In this document: piece by piece, positions 7,309 through 16,120 of the stretch
Layout: each line of letters starts with the position of its first letter
How positions within the stretch are numbered: position 1 is the stretch's first letter
NCBI GenBank assembly: GCA_934728585.1
Contig: CAKVDZ010000001.1
Coordinates: forward strand, 62,001-126,000
DNA length: 64,000 nt
Origin: an uncultured Candidatus Melainabacteria bacterium
Lineage (GTDB): Bacteria; Cyanobacteriota; Vampirovibrionia; Gastranaerophilales; Gastranaerophilaceae
Reading direction: 5' to 3'
Notes under the pieces: model-generated
What the model was told of the DNA's origin: nothing
The model's input: only the letters and a program-made list of their open reading frames with translations
Databases searched by the model: none
Translations under genes and position numbers: made by a program

Positions 7309-8698
7309 AGCGCTTGATTTACTACTCAATAGCAGACGAATTGACTTAATTAGTAAATATTTATATATTAAAAACCCAACAAACAATTATTTTAAAGAAG
7401 TATATTTAGCTTTTATCAACGCATTTAACGGATTTTTAGAAACCCCTAATGGTGAAAATTATACAAAACAAAGCAAAGAAGATTTTTTAAATTCATTCAA
7501 CGAATTATATGCTTCAATTAGCAAAAATGGATTTAATGAAAGAAAATCTATTCCAATACATAACGGTGAAATTTGTGATGGTGCACATCGATTAGCCGTA
7601 TGCGCGGTATTGAATATAGATATAACACGAACAGACATTGGAGAACAACCTAAAATTTATGATTATAAATTCTTTCAAAAAAAGCGTATCGATACCTGCT
7701 ATCTTGATTTTTGCGCACTTGAATATGTAAAACTTAATCCAAATGCATACATCGTAAATCTGCATGCAGTAAACAATCCACAACAAGATAAAAAAGTAGA
7801 AGAAATTCTTGAAAAATATGGCTTTATTTATTACAAAAAAGACGTTCACCTAAGTTTTAACGGCTATGTTAATATAAAAAAACTTTCTTATGGTTTTGAT
7901 AACTGGGGTGAAAAAAGTTGGATTGGTAGTGCAAAAAATAACTACGCTGGTGCTCAAAGGCACGCAAAAAAATCTTTTGGTTTGGGTAAAAATCCACTAA
8001 GAGCATTCATTTTCGTATGCAAAAATTTTGATAACGTTTTAAAAGCCAAAGCTGAAATAAGAGATATCTACAAAATAGGTAATGAAAGTGTTCATATAAA
8101 CGATACCAGAAAAGAAGCTATAGAACTTGCTCAAACTTATTTTAACGATAATTCAATATCAATGTTTAATGCAAGACCTTTTAATATAGATACGCCAACA
8201 CTTGATGAATACTTAAAAGAACTAAAACTAGAAGCAATTAATCAAAATACAAATATAGAAAATATTTGTGCAACAGGAAGCTCTCCAATGGCTGTGTATG
8301 CCTTACGCGAAATAAAAGACTTTGATTATTTGATAGAAGATACAACAAATTTTCACCCACAAAATAACAACATTTCTGAACACGATGGCGTTTGGCTAAG
8401 TTACTATCCTTTAAATAAAAGAGTCATTATTGAAAACCCTCAATTTCATTTTTACTACAAGGGTGTAAAATTTATAACATTAGACATTTTAAAAAAAATG
8501 AAAAAGAAACGTAATGAAATTCCAAAAGATATCAAAGATATTAAATTAATAGAAAAAATCGAACAAGGAAAGTTCAAATACAACAAATTGAAATTTATGT
8601 TACCTAAATTTATAAAAAAATATAAATATGGTAGAAAGCGAACTATAACTATTTTTAATCTAATAAAAATTTCATATAAGAAAAAAATTGTTAATTAA
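7301..8698 (+). CDS. Unrecognised protein with ParB-like N-terminus and nucleotidyltransferase-like motif
   Basis: I do not recognise this 465-aa protein as a named family. Near residue 90 it carries G-E-I-C-D-G-A-H-R-L-A, the D-G-x-H-R signature of ParB/sulfiredoxin-type nucleotide-binding folds. Near residue 327 it carries A-T-G-S-S-P followed 13 residues later by D-F-D-Y-L, which resembles the G-S...D-x-D active site of minimal nucleotidyltransferases. The C-terminal 70 residues are very basic. The ATG at 7301 follows GAGG and overlaps the GT11 stop, so it is translated with the fucosyltransferase and probably acts in the same glycan pathway. That role is inferred from position only. Confidence 0.55.
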   Translation: MNKALDLLLNSRRIDLISKYLYIKNPTNNYFKEVYLAFINAFNGFLETPNGENYTKQSKEDFLNSFNELYASISKNGFNERKSIPIHNGEICDGAHRLAVCAVLNIDITRTDIGEQPKIYDYKFFQKKRIDTCYLDFCALEYVKLNPNAYIVNLHAVNNPQQDKKVEEILEKYGFIYYKKDVHLSFNGYVNIKKLSYGFDNWGEKSWIGSAKNNYAGAQRHAKKSFGLGKNPLRAFIFVCKNFDNVLKAKAEIRDIYKIGNESVHINDTRKEAIELAQTYFNDNSISMFNARPFNIDTPTLDEYLKELKLEAINQNTNIENICATGSSPMAVYALREIKDFDYLIEDTTNFHPQNNNISEHDGVWLSYYPLNKRVIIENPQFHFYYKGVKFITLDILKKMKKKRNEIPKDIKDIKLIEKIEQGKFKYNKLKFMLPKFIKKYKYGRKRTITIFNLIKISYKKKIVN

Positions 8699-8727
8699 AA
8701 TTTTAATCGACAGTAAATACCCTACTT

Positions 8728-8764
8728 AAAAACACAAATGGTGTTAGACACTATTTGTGTTTTT
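8728..8764. repeat. Inverted repeat (dyad copy 2) upstream of the XRE regulator
   Basis: Two 17-base arms around a TAG loop pair with a single G-T exception, and a T-rich stretch follows. It is a close copy of the dyad at 6317-6358. It could terminate the upstream two-gene unit and also act as the operator for the regulator gene that starts 19 bases later. Confidence 0.8.
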
Positions 8765-8782
8765 GTTTACGCTTTAATTATT

Positions 8783-9022
8783 ATGCTAGACGATTATATT
8801 AAAGTGCTTGTCGCAACAATAAAAGAATTACGGATACAAAAACAACTCACCCAAGAACAAATGGCGTTTGAAATAAATATTTCTACGTCTTATTTGGGCA
8901 TGATAGAACGTGGCGAGCGAAATTTAAGCATGAAAAATATTTACCAAATTGCTAATTTTTTTGGTATGACTCCTGCTGAATTCTTTTTATTGGTGGAAAA
9001 AAACGTAAACAAACAACAATAG
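8783..9022 (+). CDS. Small XRE-family HTH transcriptional regulator
   Basis: A 79-aa single-domain helix-turn-helix protein: I-K-E-L-R-I-Q-K-Q-L-T-Q-E-Q-M-A (HTH helices 1-2), then S-T-S-Y-L-G-M-I-E-R-G-E-R (recognition helix) and M-T-P-A-E-F-F. Its size and layout match controller-type (C-protein-like) or phage Cro-like repressors. I chose the ATG at 8783; the longer GTG form would translate the dyad. No ribosome-binding site is visible. The dyad repeat 19 bases upstream, and its copy before the first GT11 gene, are natural candidates for its binding sites, making it a possible local switch for fucosylation. That link is inference. Confidence 0.85.
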   Translation: MLDDYIKVLVATIKELRIQKQLTQEQMAFEINISTSYLGMIERGERNLSMKNIYQIANFFGMTPAEFFLLVEKNVNKQQ

Positions 9023-9033
9023 GGTTAAATATT

Positions 9034-10692
9034 ATGACAGATTTTCAAATAATTTCATTAGGAAAAGATTGTATACCTAGAACATTTTTAACAAATGCTG
9101 GTATTATTCAAACAAAAAGTGACGGAAGACTTTCAATGCCGTTCGATTTAGCTTGTCATACAGCACAAAGTATTGCACAGAATATTAATAGCAATTTTGA
9201 AAAATATTTAGAAAACATTGAATATAAATATGATGAAAACTTAAGCAATAAGTGCTGGATAAACCCAAACGGAGATTTTTACCCACACGACAACGATTGC
9301 AAAACCTATGAAAACCTAAAAGAAAGGTATTCCGCAAGAATTAAAAATTTTAATGAGTCTGTAAATAATGATAAATTAACGTTTTTCGTTTATATGTGCG
9401 ACGCAACAACTGAAGAATTAAATAATATATACGACGCATTAAAACAAAAACGCGGAGAAAAACCATTTAAACTTATCGTTTGGAATTGCTTAAATACGTT
9501 AAATGAAATTCCAAACAATGAGAATATTATAGTATACACAGAGGCTTTCCCTTGGACAGAAGACTATTTTGACTGGTTTAAACCTGAATATCAGACTTTA
9601 GAAACTGAAAAATTTATACAAAATGTTGTTAACTTCACAAAAGAAGTTATTGAAACTCACGCTGGAATTAAATTTCCTGAACCACAACCACCAAAATTCA
9701 CTAACATTTTGAAAAATAAAATTATAAATTTTGCAAAATTTGCACTTTCTGTAACAAATGATTTAGACCAAAATGCAAAAATATTATCAACTTTTGGTCT
9801 TAATTTCAAACTAAAAACATTACACAAGGACAAACCTATTTTAGTAAAACTTGATGGAAGAATGGCTAATCAAATGTTTCAATGGGCTTTTGCTAGAAGT
9901 TTAGCTGTAAAAACTGGTTGTAATATTTTCTTTGATGATAGTAAAGAAACCCCTAAACTTGGACATTTCAGAGCTTCGCGTGAAATGGTTATGGTGGATA
10001 AACCTCTATGGAACAGAATTTTGAGAAAAATTATACCATTTAGAAATTTAAGAAATGAAGTCACTCAATTAAAGTTTAAAAAATATCCGCATATTACAGA
10101 AAATATGTTTTGCAAATTTCAACCTGAATTACTTCAAACAGAGGCTCCTGCTCACATTAGTGGTTTTTTCCAAACAGAAAAATATTTTAAAGATATCAGA
10201 AAGACATTAATAAGAGATTTTAAATTAATTGAAAAATTAAACGAAGCTAACAAAAAAATATTAGAAGAAATTCAATCAACAGAATCAATTTCAGTACATT
10301 TTAGACGTGGAGATTATTTAAAAGCCCGTGTTGCAAACGTTTTTGGAGCTTGCCGTGAAGAATATTATCAAAAAGGAATTGACGAAATTGCATCTAAAAT
10401 TGACAAAACGCCGACAATTTTTGTTTTTTCCGATGATATCAACTGGGTAAAAGAAAATATAAAATTCAAATATGATACAGTTTATGTTAACATAAATTCA
10501 GGCAAACAAGGGTATTTCGACTTAGAATTAATGAAAAAGTGCAAACACAACATAATTGCAAACAGTAGCTTTTCTTGGTGGGGCGCGTGGTTGAACGAAA
10601 ATCCAGATAAAATTGTTATTGCTCCAAAAATTTGGTTGAAGACATTAGACAATGATTATGATATAATACCTACAGACTGGATTAGATTGTAG
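9034..10692 (+). CDS. Fusion of a DUF1796 papain-like domain and a GT11 fucosyltransferase
   Basis: A 552-aa two-domain protein. Residues about 4-215 look like DUF1796, a putative papain-like cysteine-peptidase family: I-I-S-L-G-K-D-C (C13), S-M-P-F-D (36-38) and F-Y-P-H-D (H85, D86) match its S-L-G-x-x-C, P-F-D and H-D signatures. Residues about 270-552 are a complete GT11 domain: D-G-R-M-A-N-Q-M-F-Q-W-A, H-F-R-R-G-D-Y and N-S-S-F-S-W-W. The GT11 half resembles the product at 6388 closely enough to be a paralogue. The gene follows the XRE regulator by 11 bases. DUF1796 domains occur in glycan loci, but their reaction is not established to my knowledge. Confidence 0.85.
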   Translation: MTDFQIISLGKDCIPRTFLTNAGIIQTKSDGRLSMPFDLACHTAQSIAQNINSNFEKYLENIEYKYDENLSNKCWINPNGDFYPHDNDCKTYENLKERYSARIKNFNESVNNDKLTFFVYMCDATTEELNNIYDALKQKRGEKPFKLIVWNCLNTLNEIPNNENIIVYTEAFPWTEDYFDWFKPEYQTLETEKFIQNVVNFTKEVIETHAGIKFPEPQPPKFTNILKNKIINFAKFALSVTNDLDQNAKILSTFGLNFKLKTLHKDKPILVKLDGRMANQMFQWAFARSLAVKTGCNIFFDDSKETPKLGHFRASREMVMVDKPLWNRILRKIIPFRNLRNEVTQLKFKKYPHITENMFCKFQPELLQTEAPAHISGFFQTEKYFKDIRKTLIRDFKLIEKLNEANKKILEEIQSTESISVHFRRGDYLKARVANVFGACREEYYQKGIDEIASKIDKTPTIFVFSDDINWVKENIKFKYDTVYVNINSGKQGYFDLELMKKCKHNIIANSSFSWWGAWLNENPDKIVIAPKIWLKTLDNDYDIIPTDWIRL

Positions 10693-10700
10693 GATAAAAA

Positions 10701-11684
10701 ATGATTTTTTCAATAAATAAAACATCAGAAAAAACAACTATTGAAATACTTGGAATTAGGATTAATTTTTCAGATAAAACTTTAAAGAAAATACACAAGT
10801 TAAAAGATTCAAACCCGACTTCAGAAGAACTTGGTAGATTTTTTATTAAGCTGTCTAAAAAAGGCTTTAAAAATTTAGACAATGTTGTATGGATTGAATA
10901 TATTCAACATTTAGTACTTTGTAGCGACATTGAAGATGCGCTTAAGGAACTTAAACAATACAAAGAAACCTATCCAAACTTGAAAGATATTGAAAGATTT
11001 TTATTTGTTGCTAATTTTGCCTGCAAAAGTGGAATTTCTAACAACATAATAGAAAAAGCTTCTGATGTATATGAAGAATTAGAAAGGAATACAAATTCAG
11101 ACATTTTTAAACAACTTATAAACGGTAAGTCGGTAGCTGTAGTTGGTAATGGGCCATCAGAAGTTGGCAAAGGTTCAGGCGCAGAGATTGATTCTCACGA
11201 TATTGTCATAAGATTTAACAACTACCATACAAAAGGGTTTGAAGCTGATTATGGTAGTAAAACTACAATCCACATCAAAGGTCTAGCACCAGATATTTTA
11301 CACGGTATCGATGACGATGGAGTTCAGTTGATAAACTATACGCTAGATCCAACAAAATCAATGCTTTTAGACGGGTATTTAGAATCAATGATTGAAGAAT
11401 CTAAAAAATATAAAATTGCATACTTTAAAGAAGAAGTTATGCAAAATGCAATTAAAAATTCGACAGTTGCTTTTCCAACAGCTGGATTTACAACCTTGAT
11501 GTATCTATTTACAAATAAAGAACAAGAAAACATAAAAGACATTGGTTGTTATGGATTTTCTTACAAGCAAACAGCCATTGATAACAAGAGTTCACACTAC
11601 TTTGAAAAAAGACATTTCTTCAAAAATTTAAAACACGATTTAGTTGCTGAAGCTATGTTTTTGAAAAAATATCTAAATTATTAA
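10701..11684 (+). CDS. GT29 sialyltransferase-like protein
   Basis: The 327-aa product carries the landmarks of GT29. A sialylmotif-L-like block at about 144-173 reads S-V-A-V-V-G-N-G-P-S followed by G-S-G-A-E-I-D-S-H-D and I-R-F-N-N. A motif-S-like stretch reads F-P-T-A-G-F-T-T-L (258-266). A terminal H-Y-F-E-K-R-H-F (299-306) resembles the very-small motif. GT29 enzymes use CMP-sialic acid or related CMP-nonulosonates. The first 140 residues have no recognised domain and no membrane anchor. It begins 8 bases after the DUF1796-GT11 gene, in the same operon. No CMP-sialate synthesis genes are in this window, so donor supply is unknown. Confidence 0.78.
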   Translation: MIFSINKTSEKTTIEILGIRINFSDKTLKKIHKLKDSNPTSEELGRFFIKLSKKGFKNLDNVVWIEYIQHLVLCSDIEDALKELKQYKETYPNLKDIERFLFVANFACKSGISNNIIEKASDVYEELERNTNSDIFKQLINGKSVAVVGNGPSEVGKGSGAEIDSHDIVIRFNNYHTKGFEADYGSKTTIHIKGLAPDILHGIDDDGVQLINYTLDPTKSMLLDGYLESMIEESKKYKIAYFKEEVMQNAIKNSTVAFPTAGFTTLMYLFTNKEQENIKDIGCYGFSYKQTAIDNKSSHYFEKRHFFKNLKHDLVAEAMFLKKYLNY

Positions 11685-11695
11685 GGAAAATATCT

Positions 11696-12658
11696 ATGAA
11701 AAACTTCTTTTTAAGACTTATTTGCTGTCTAATTCCAATTAAAAACTGGAGAGTGCAATTTAGAGAAAAATATATTCGTATTCCACTAGTCAACTATGGA
11801 ACAAAATTCATCTATGGCGGTGAAGACGGTCAAGAGGTTATTCTTAATGAGTTAAATAAAAATAAACCAAGTCTTATTTGCCGATTCGGTGGTACTGAAA
11901 TGCGTGTTGTTGCTCACTATTTAAAACACATGCGCCAAAACAGCGTCAAATTTCCTGAAAAAATAAAAGAAATGATTGGCGCTCTAAGTGGATTTTTTCC
12001 GTCTAATGACTACCTTTTGTCTAGATTTTCAAGCGAATTTATTAACCTAACTAAAGACATTGACGTTCTTGCTGTTTGGAACACAAAAAGTGAAAAATTG
12101 ATGTGCGAAAAATATGTTAACACTGACGCAAAACTAATTCACTTATCAGTTTTAGATACTGTGAACTACCAAAACCCTTGGAGCCAATATTTAAAAGGCA
12201 AAAAAGTACTTGTAATCCACCCATTTGCAAAAACAATTGAAGAACAATATCAAAAACGTGAACTATTATTTAAAAATCCAAAAACATTACCAGAATTTGA
12301 ATTGATAACAATGAAACCTGTACAAGGTTTAGCTGATAGCCGTTTTGATTTACCATACAACAACTGGTTTGAAGCCTTAAAAGAAATGGAAGACAAAATT
12401 GACAAAATTGATTTTGATATCGCAATTGTTGCAGCTGGAGCTTATGGTATATTCTTAGCTCATCACTGCAAAATGATTGGCAAACAAGCTGTTCACATGG
12501 CTGGAGTAACTCAATTATTATTCGGAATCACAGGCAAACGCTGGGAAACTGAATCAAAATACGTTATCGCAGACTGCTTTAACGAACACTGGGTTCGACC
12601 ATCAGAAGATGAAAAACCAAAAGGCTTGAACAAAGTCGAAAGTGGTTGTTACTGGTAA
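11696..12658 (+). CDS. Probable glycosyltransferase, possibly GT-D fold
   Basis: A 320-aa protein with L-I-C-R-F-G-G-T-E-M at about residue 62, like the R-x-G-x-x-E start of GT-D-type (DUF1792-like) glycosyltransferases. Later it has K-K-V-L-V-I-H-P-F and I-A-I-V-A-A-G-A-Y-G, typical of nucleotide-binding folds. The first 15 residues are hydrophobic with basic flanks, so membrane association is possible. It ends the plus-strand glycosyltransferase operon; its stop codon directly abuts the stop of the convergent GT4 gene, with no terminator between them. The GT-D assignment is a judgement from motif shape; the sugar is unknown. Confidence 0.55.
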   Translation: MKNFFLRLICCLIPIKNWRVQFREKYIRIPLVNYGTKFIYGGEDGQEVILNELNKNKPSLICRFGGTEMRVVAHYLKHMRQNSVKFPEKIKEMIGALSGFFPSNDYLLSRFSSEFINLTKDIDVLAVWNTKSEKLMCEKYVNTDAKLIHLSVLDTVNYQNPWSQYLKGKKVLVIHPFAKTIEEQYQKRELLFKNPKTLPEFELITMKPVQGLADSRFDLPYNNWFEALKEMEDKIDKIDFDIAIVAAGAYGIFLAHHCKMIGKQAVHMAGVTQLLFGITGKRWETESKYVIADCFNEHWVRPSEDEKPKGLNKVESGCYW

Positions 12659-13795
12659 TTATTTTTTCCAGCACTCAAAATATCTAGTCAAAGAGTTAAT
12701 ATTAACAAAGACTGATCTAACGTAATTGTCCGAATTTCTTTCAGTTGCGATTTTTTTTGCGTTTTCAAGTTTATCTGTCATTTGCAATCTGTTTAAATTT
12801 TCAATTTTATCAGCTAAATCATATTCGTTTAAAGCTTCAAAATAAGTTACGTTATCGCCTAATTGGTCTATATGACCTTTTAAATCTGAAATAATCACTG
12901 GACAGTCCAAAGCCATTGCCTCTAATGGTGGAATATTATCTGGGCCTAAAAGAGATGCGTAAACAAGCGAGTGAGCATTTTGATATAACGCAACAAGTTC
13001 TTCTCTTGTAATAAATCCCGCAAAAATAATATTTTCCGAAATACCTAAATTTTTAACTTCTTCTTCAATATATTTTTGGTTAAACTTGTCAGCACCAGAA
13101 AATACAGCTTTAAAATTTATACCCCTATCTTTCAAAACCTTAATCGCTTTTACAATTCTGATATGGTTTTTATGTGCCCAAAATTGAGCAGGATAATAAA
13201 CATATTCTCCTTGTTTCAAGTTTAATTTGTCCAAGATTTTTTCGTCTGGCTTAATATTAAAAATATCTCTTGGCGTTGGCATTTCTACAATTTTAACCTT
13301 ATCTGGCTCTACATTGTAGAACGTACAAATATTATTTTTACCCTCGTTATTACCAACAAAAATCATAGATGCTTTTTGCAAAGGTTGAGTAAAATTTATT
13401 TCGCGTTTTTCATATTGATGTTTAAGCGAAACCTCTGGGAATAAAGGCATTACTCGATGACCTAAATCCCATAAAGTAAATACATAAGGTAATTCAGTAT
13501 ATGCGTACTTTGGAGTGCAATAATACACTAAATCAATATTATCTTTTTTTACTGTCCAATTAAAAATATTCTTCTTTATAAATGGTAAAAAGTTCAATCC
13601 ACAAGCTTTTTTTGCCAAATTAACAAATTTTACTCTGTCTGTGTCTACATACAAATCTTTATTCGAAAGATAATAAACAACTATTTCATGAGGTATTTCA
13701 AGGTTCAATAGAGAATCAATAAAGTTAGCTTCAAAAATATGACCACCGCCAACTGTTGATTTAAACATTTTACCTACATAAATACCGATTTTCAT
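12659..13795 (-). CDS. GT4-family glycosyltransferase
   Basis: A 378-aa GT-B-fold retaining glycosyltransferase. The N-terminus has the acceptor-side G-G-G-H-I-F-E loop. The C-terminal donor domain shows H-K-N-H-I-R-I-V-K-A, F-A-G-F-I-T-R-E-E-L and the conserved G-P-D-N-I-P-P-L-E-A with the distal glutamate, which binds the nucleotide sugar. It is a close paralogue of the gene immediately upstream, only 3 bases away, so the pair probably arose by tandem duplication and adds successive residues of one glycan. GT4 enzymes often use GDP- or UDP-sugars; with gmd and a perosamine-type aminotransferase nearby, a GDP-deoxyhexose donor is plausible. Confidence 0.9.
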   Translation of the reverse strand: MKIGIYVGKMFKSTVGGGHIFEANFIDSLLNLEIPHEIVVYYLSNKDLYVDTDRVKFVNLAKKACGLNFLPFIKKNIFNWTVKKDNIDLVYYCTPKYAYTELPYVFTLWDLGHRVMPLFPEVSLKHQYEKREINFTQPLQKASMIFVGNNEGKNNICTFYNVEPDKVKIVEMPTPRDIFNIKPDEKILDKLNLKQGEYVYYPAQFWAHKNHIRIVKAIKVLKDRGINFKAVFSGADKFNQKYIEEEVKNLGISENIIFAGFITREELVALYQNAHSLVYASLLGPDNIPPLEAMALDCPVIISDLKGHIDQLGDNVTYFEALNEYDLADKIENLNRLQMTDKLENAKKIATERNSDNYVRSVFVNINSLTRYFECWKK

Positions 13796-13798
13796 TGA

Positions 13799-14986
13799 TT
13801 ATTTACCTTTTCTTCCAATCCAGCCATGAGCTTTGATAAACTTTTTGTATTTTTTGAATGCATCGTTGTATTCCCAACACTCAACAATAGGTTCTAACTC
13901 AGCAACAACATCAATTGCTTGTTTTACGTAATTATCAGAACTTCGTTCAATAGCTAACTTTTTACCAGCTTCTTTTTTATCTTGAGATACGCCGTTATTC
14001 ATAACATCTTGAATTTTATTAGCTAAATCAATATGGTCAAACACATCAAAGAACGTTACGGTATCACCTAATTGTTCTCTGTGACCGTCTATACCTGAAA
14101 CAATTGCAGGACATTCAAAATATAACGCTTCTAATGGTGGAATATTATCTGGACCATAAACAGAAGCATAGGTTAAAGCTAATGCGTTTTTATATAAGGC
14201 ACAAACTTCTTCTCTTGAAATAAAACCAACAAATTTAATTTGATTTTCTAAACCGTATTCCTTAACTTTTTGTTTAATAAAATTCAAACGAGTTCCAACA
14301 CCGCTAAACACACAAGTTAATTCAACACCGCGATCTTTTAACTCTTTTACTGCCTTAACTATTCTAATATGGTTTTTATGAGCCCAAAAATGTGCTGGAT
14401 AGTAGATAAATTTTCCTTTTTCTAGATTAAATTTTTCTAAAATTCCCTCATCAGGTTCTAAGCTGAATACATCTTGAGGTGTAAACATAGGAACCAAACG
14501 AACTTTTCTTTCATCTACAGGATAATATGTGCAAATATCGTGTTTTCCAACATTGTTACCAACCAAAATTCTTGTAGCCCTAGGTAATTTATAATTATAG
14601 CCACCTTGTCTAGCATCAAAACCACCTCTGCGAGAAACTTCTGGAAACGCAGGAATATCATTATGATTCAAATCCCAAACGGTAGTTACCTGAGGCAAAT
14701 CGACATTGTTGTATAAAGATGTATAATAATACATTACTTGAATATCGTACCAATATAACCAAAATCTAAATAATTTAGACGGTTTTATCATACGACTTTT
14801 AGGGTCGATATTTACGTATGTAATATGTTCAGTATCTTCAAAAAGTCTTTTTTTAGAAAAATAGAAGAAGAAAATATCATGTTCTGTTTCTAATCTTTTT
14901 AAAGATTCCAAAAAGTTCATTTCAAAAGTGTGTCCGCCACCGACTTCAGCACTTTGAAAATGTCCACCGTAAATACCTATTCTCAT
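13799..14986 (-). CDS. GT4-family glycosyltransferase (paralogue of its neighbour)
   Basis: A 395-aa GT-B glycosyltransferase with the same plan as the downstream gene: G-G-G-H-T-F-E-M-N-F near the N-terminus, P-A-H-F-W-A-H-K-N-H in the linker, then F-V-G-F-I-S-R-E-E-V and G-P-D-N-I-P-P-L-E-A in the donor domain. It has a basic C-terminal extension of about 25 residues (K-K-Y-K-K-F-I-K-A-H) absent from its paralogue, which may hold it at the membrane. It lies between the aminotransferase (3 bases upstream) and the second GT4 gene (3 bases downstream), a tight operon that likely uses the amino sugar made by the aminotransferase. Confidence 0.9.
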   Translation of the reverse strand: MRIGIYGGHFQSAEVGGGHTFEMNFLESLKRLETEHDIFFFYFSKKRLFEDTEHITYVNIDPKSRMIKPSKLFRFWLYWYDIQVMYYYTSLYNNVDLPQVTTVWDLNHNDIPAFPEVSRRGGFDARQGGYNYKLPRATRILVGNNVGKHDICTYYPVDERKVRLVPMFTPQDVFSLEPDEGILEKFNLEKGKFIYYPAHFWAHKNHIRIVKAVKELKDRGVELTCVFSGVGTRLNFIKQKVKEYGLENQIKFVGFISREEVCALYKNALALTYASVYGPDNIPPLEALYFECPAIVSGIDGHREQLGDTVTFFDVFDHIDLANKIQDVMNNGVSQDKKEAGKKLAIERSSDNYVKQAIDVVAELEPIVECWEYNDAFKKYKKFIKAHGWIGRKGK

Positions 14987-14989
14987 TTT

Positions 14990-16120
14990 TTAAAATTCCT
15001 TTATCAATTTGCAAATATATTCAATATCGTCTTTAGTTAAATTGCTTGCTGATGGCAAATAGAAACCATTTTCAGTTAAATTATCAGTTACAGGATAATC
15101 ACCACTACCATCACAGCCAAAATCTAAAAGACATTTTTGTCTATGCATGCCAGTAAATAACAAACGAGTATCAACACCATTTTCTTTCAAATGAGCAATT
15201 AATTCATCTTTTGTATGACCATAAACATTAGGGTCTAATAAAATTGTATTCATCCAACAAACGTTAACAGAATGTTCTTCATCTTTTTGGAAAGTTACAC
15301 CTTTAACGTCTTTAAGGAATTCTTTATAAAGATTGTGATTTCTAATTCTCATTTCTTTATATTCATCAGCTTTTTCGACTTGAGCCAAACCGATTGCAGC
15401 GTGAATATTACTCATTCGGTAATTAAATCCGATATCGTTATGTTGGTAAATTCTAGGTCCGTTTATTGGAAAGCTCATATTTTTCAAATAACGACATTTG
15501 TCATAATATTTTTCATCTTTCATAACAACCATACCGCCCTCACCAGTTGTAAGGTTTTTGTTTGCAAAGAAAGAGAACGATGCTATATCAGAGAAACTTC
15601 CAACTTTTTTACCGTCATAAGTCGCGCCGTGTGCTTCCGCAGCATCTTCAACTATAAATAGATTATGTTTTTTAGCAATTCTTTCAATTTCTGCCATATT
15701 ACAAGGATTTCCGAAAATATGAACTGGCATAATTGCTTTTGTGTTTGGAGTAATTTTTTCTTCAATCTTTGTAACGTCAATATTCCAAGTATCTTTGTCT
15801 GCATCTACAAAAACTGGTTTTGCACCTGTATAGCAAACTGAATATGCACTTGCAATCATTGTAAAATCAGGAAGAATAACTTCATCTCCTTTACCAATTC
15901 CTAATGCAGCTAAAGCTAAATGCAAAGAAACGGTTCCATTACAAACAGCAACACCATAATTGCAATCGCAATATTTTGCAAATTCTTCTTCAAAAGATTT
16001 TACATATTTACCAGAAGATGAAATCCAACCTGTTTCCATACAATCTGCAACATAAGCTTTTTCATTACCATTTAAAAATGGTTCGCAAACTGGAATATTT
16101 CTTTTTAAATCTGTCGTCAT
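14990..16120 (-). CDS. DegT/DnrJ/EryC1 sugar aminotransferase, GDP-perosamine-synthase-like
   Basis: The 376-aa product is a PLP-dependent aminotransferase acting on a 4-keto nucleotide sugar. The PLP-binding lysine is K188 in S-F-F-A-N-K-N-L-T-T-G-E-G-G, with E-D-A-A-E-A-H-G upstream. The overall pattern (G-W-I-S-S-S-G-K-Y near the start, F-N-Y-R-M-S-N-I-H-A-A-I-G-L-A-Q-V-E) is close to what I remember of GDP-perosamine synthases such as RfbE. GMD, encoded 0.5 kb away, makes the GDP-4-keto-6-deoxymannose that such an enzyme aminates. Its start overlaps the upstream cupin gene by one base (TAATG). Aminotransferase identity is strong; the perosamine product is likely but unproven. Confidence 0.88.
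   Translation of the reverse strand: MTTDLKRNIPVCEPFLNGNEKAYVADCMETGWISSSGKYVKSFEEEFAKYCDCNYGVAVCNGTVSLHLALAALGIGKGDEVILPDFTMIASAYSVCYTGAKPVFVDADKDTWNIDVTKIEEKITPNTKAIMPVHIFGNPCNMAEIERIAKKHNLFIVEDAAEAHGATYDGKKVGSFSDIASFSFFANKNLTTGEGGMVVMKDEKYYDKCRYLKNMSFPINGPRIYQHNDIGFNYRMSNIHAAIGLAQVEKADEYKEMRIRNHNLYKEFLKDVKGVTFQKDEEHSVNVCWMNTILLDPNVYGHTKDELIAHLKENGVDTRLLFTGMHRQKCLLDFGCDGSGDYPVTDNLTENGFYLPSASNLTKDDIEYICKLIKEF

Noticed and set aside
6317..8764. The two similar dyads taken as inverted terminal repeats of an insertion sequence
   Set aside because: No transposase lies between them, they carry promoter-like elements, and the enclosed genes belong to the glycan pathway. A duplicated promoter/terminator segment explains them better.
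15272..15661. 129-aa plus-strand ORF inside the aminotransferase gene
   Set aside because: It is an antisense shadow of a well-conserved coding region, Phe/Ile-rich and without a ribosome-binding site.
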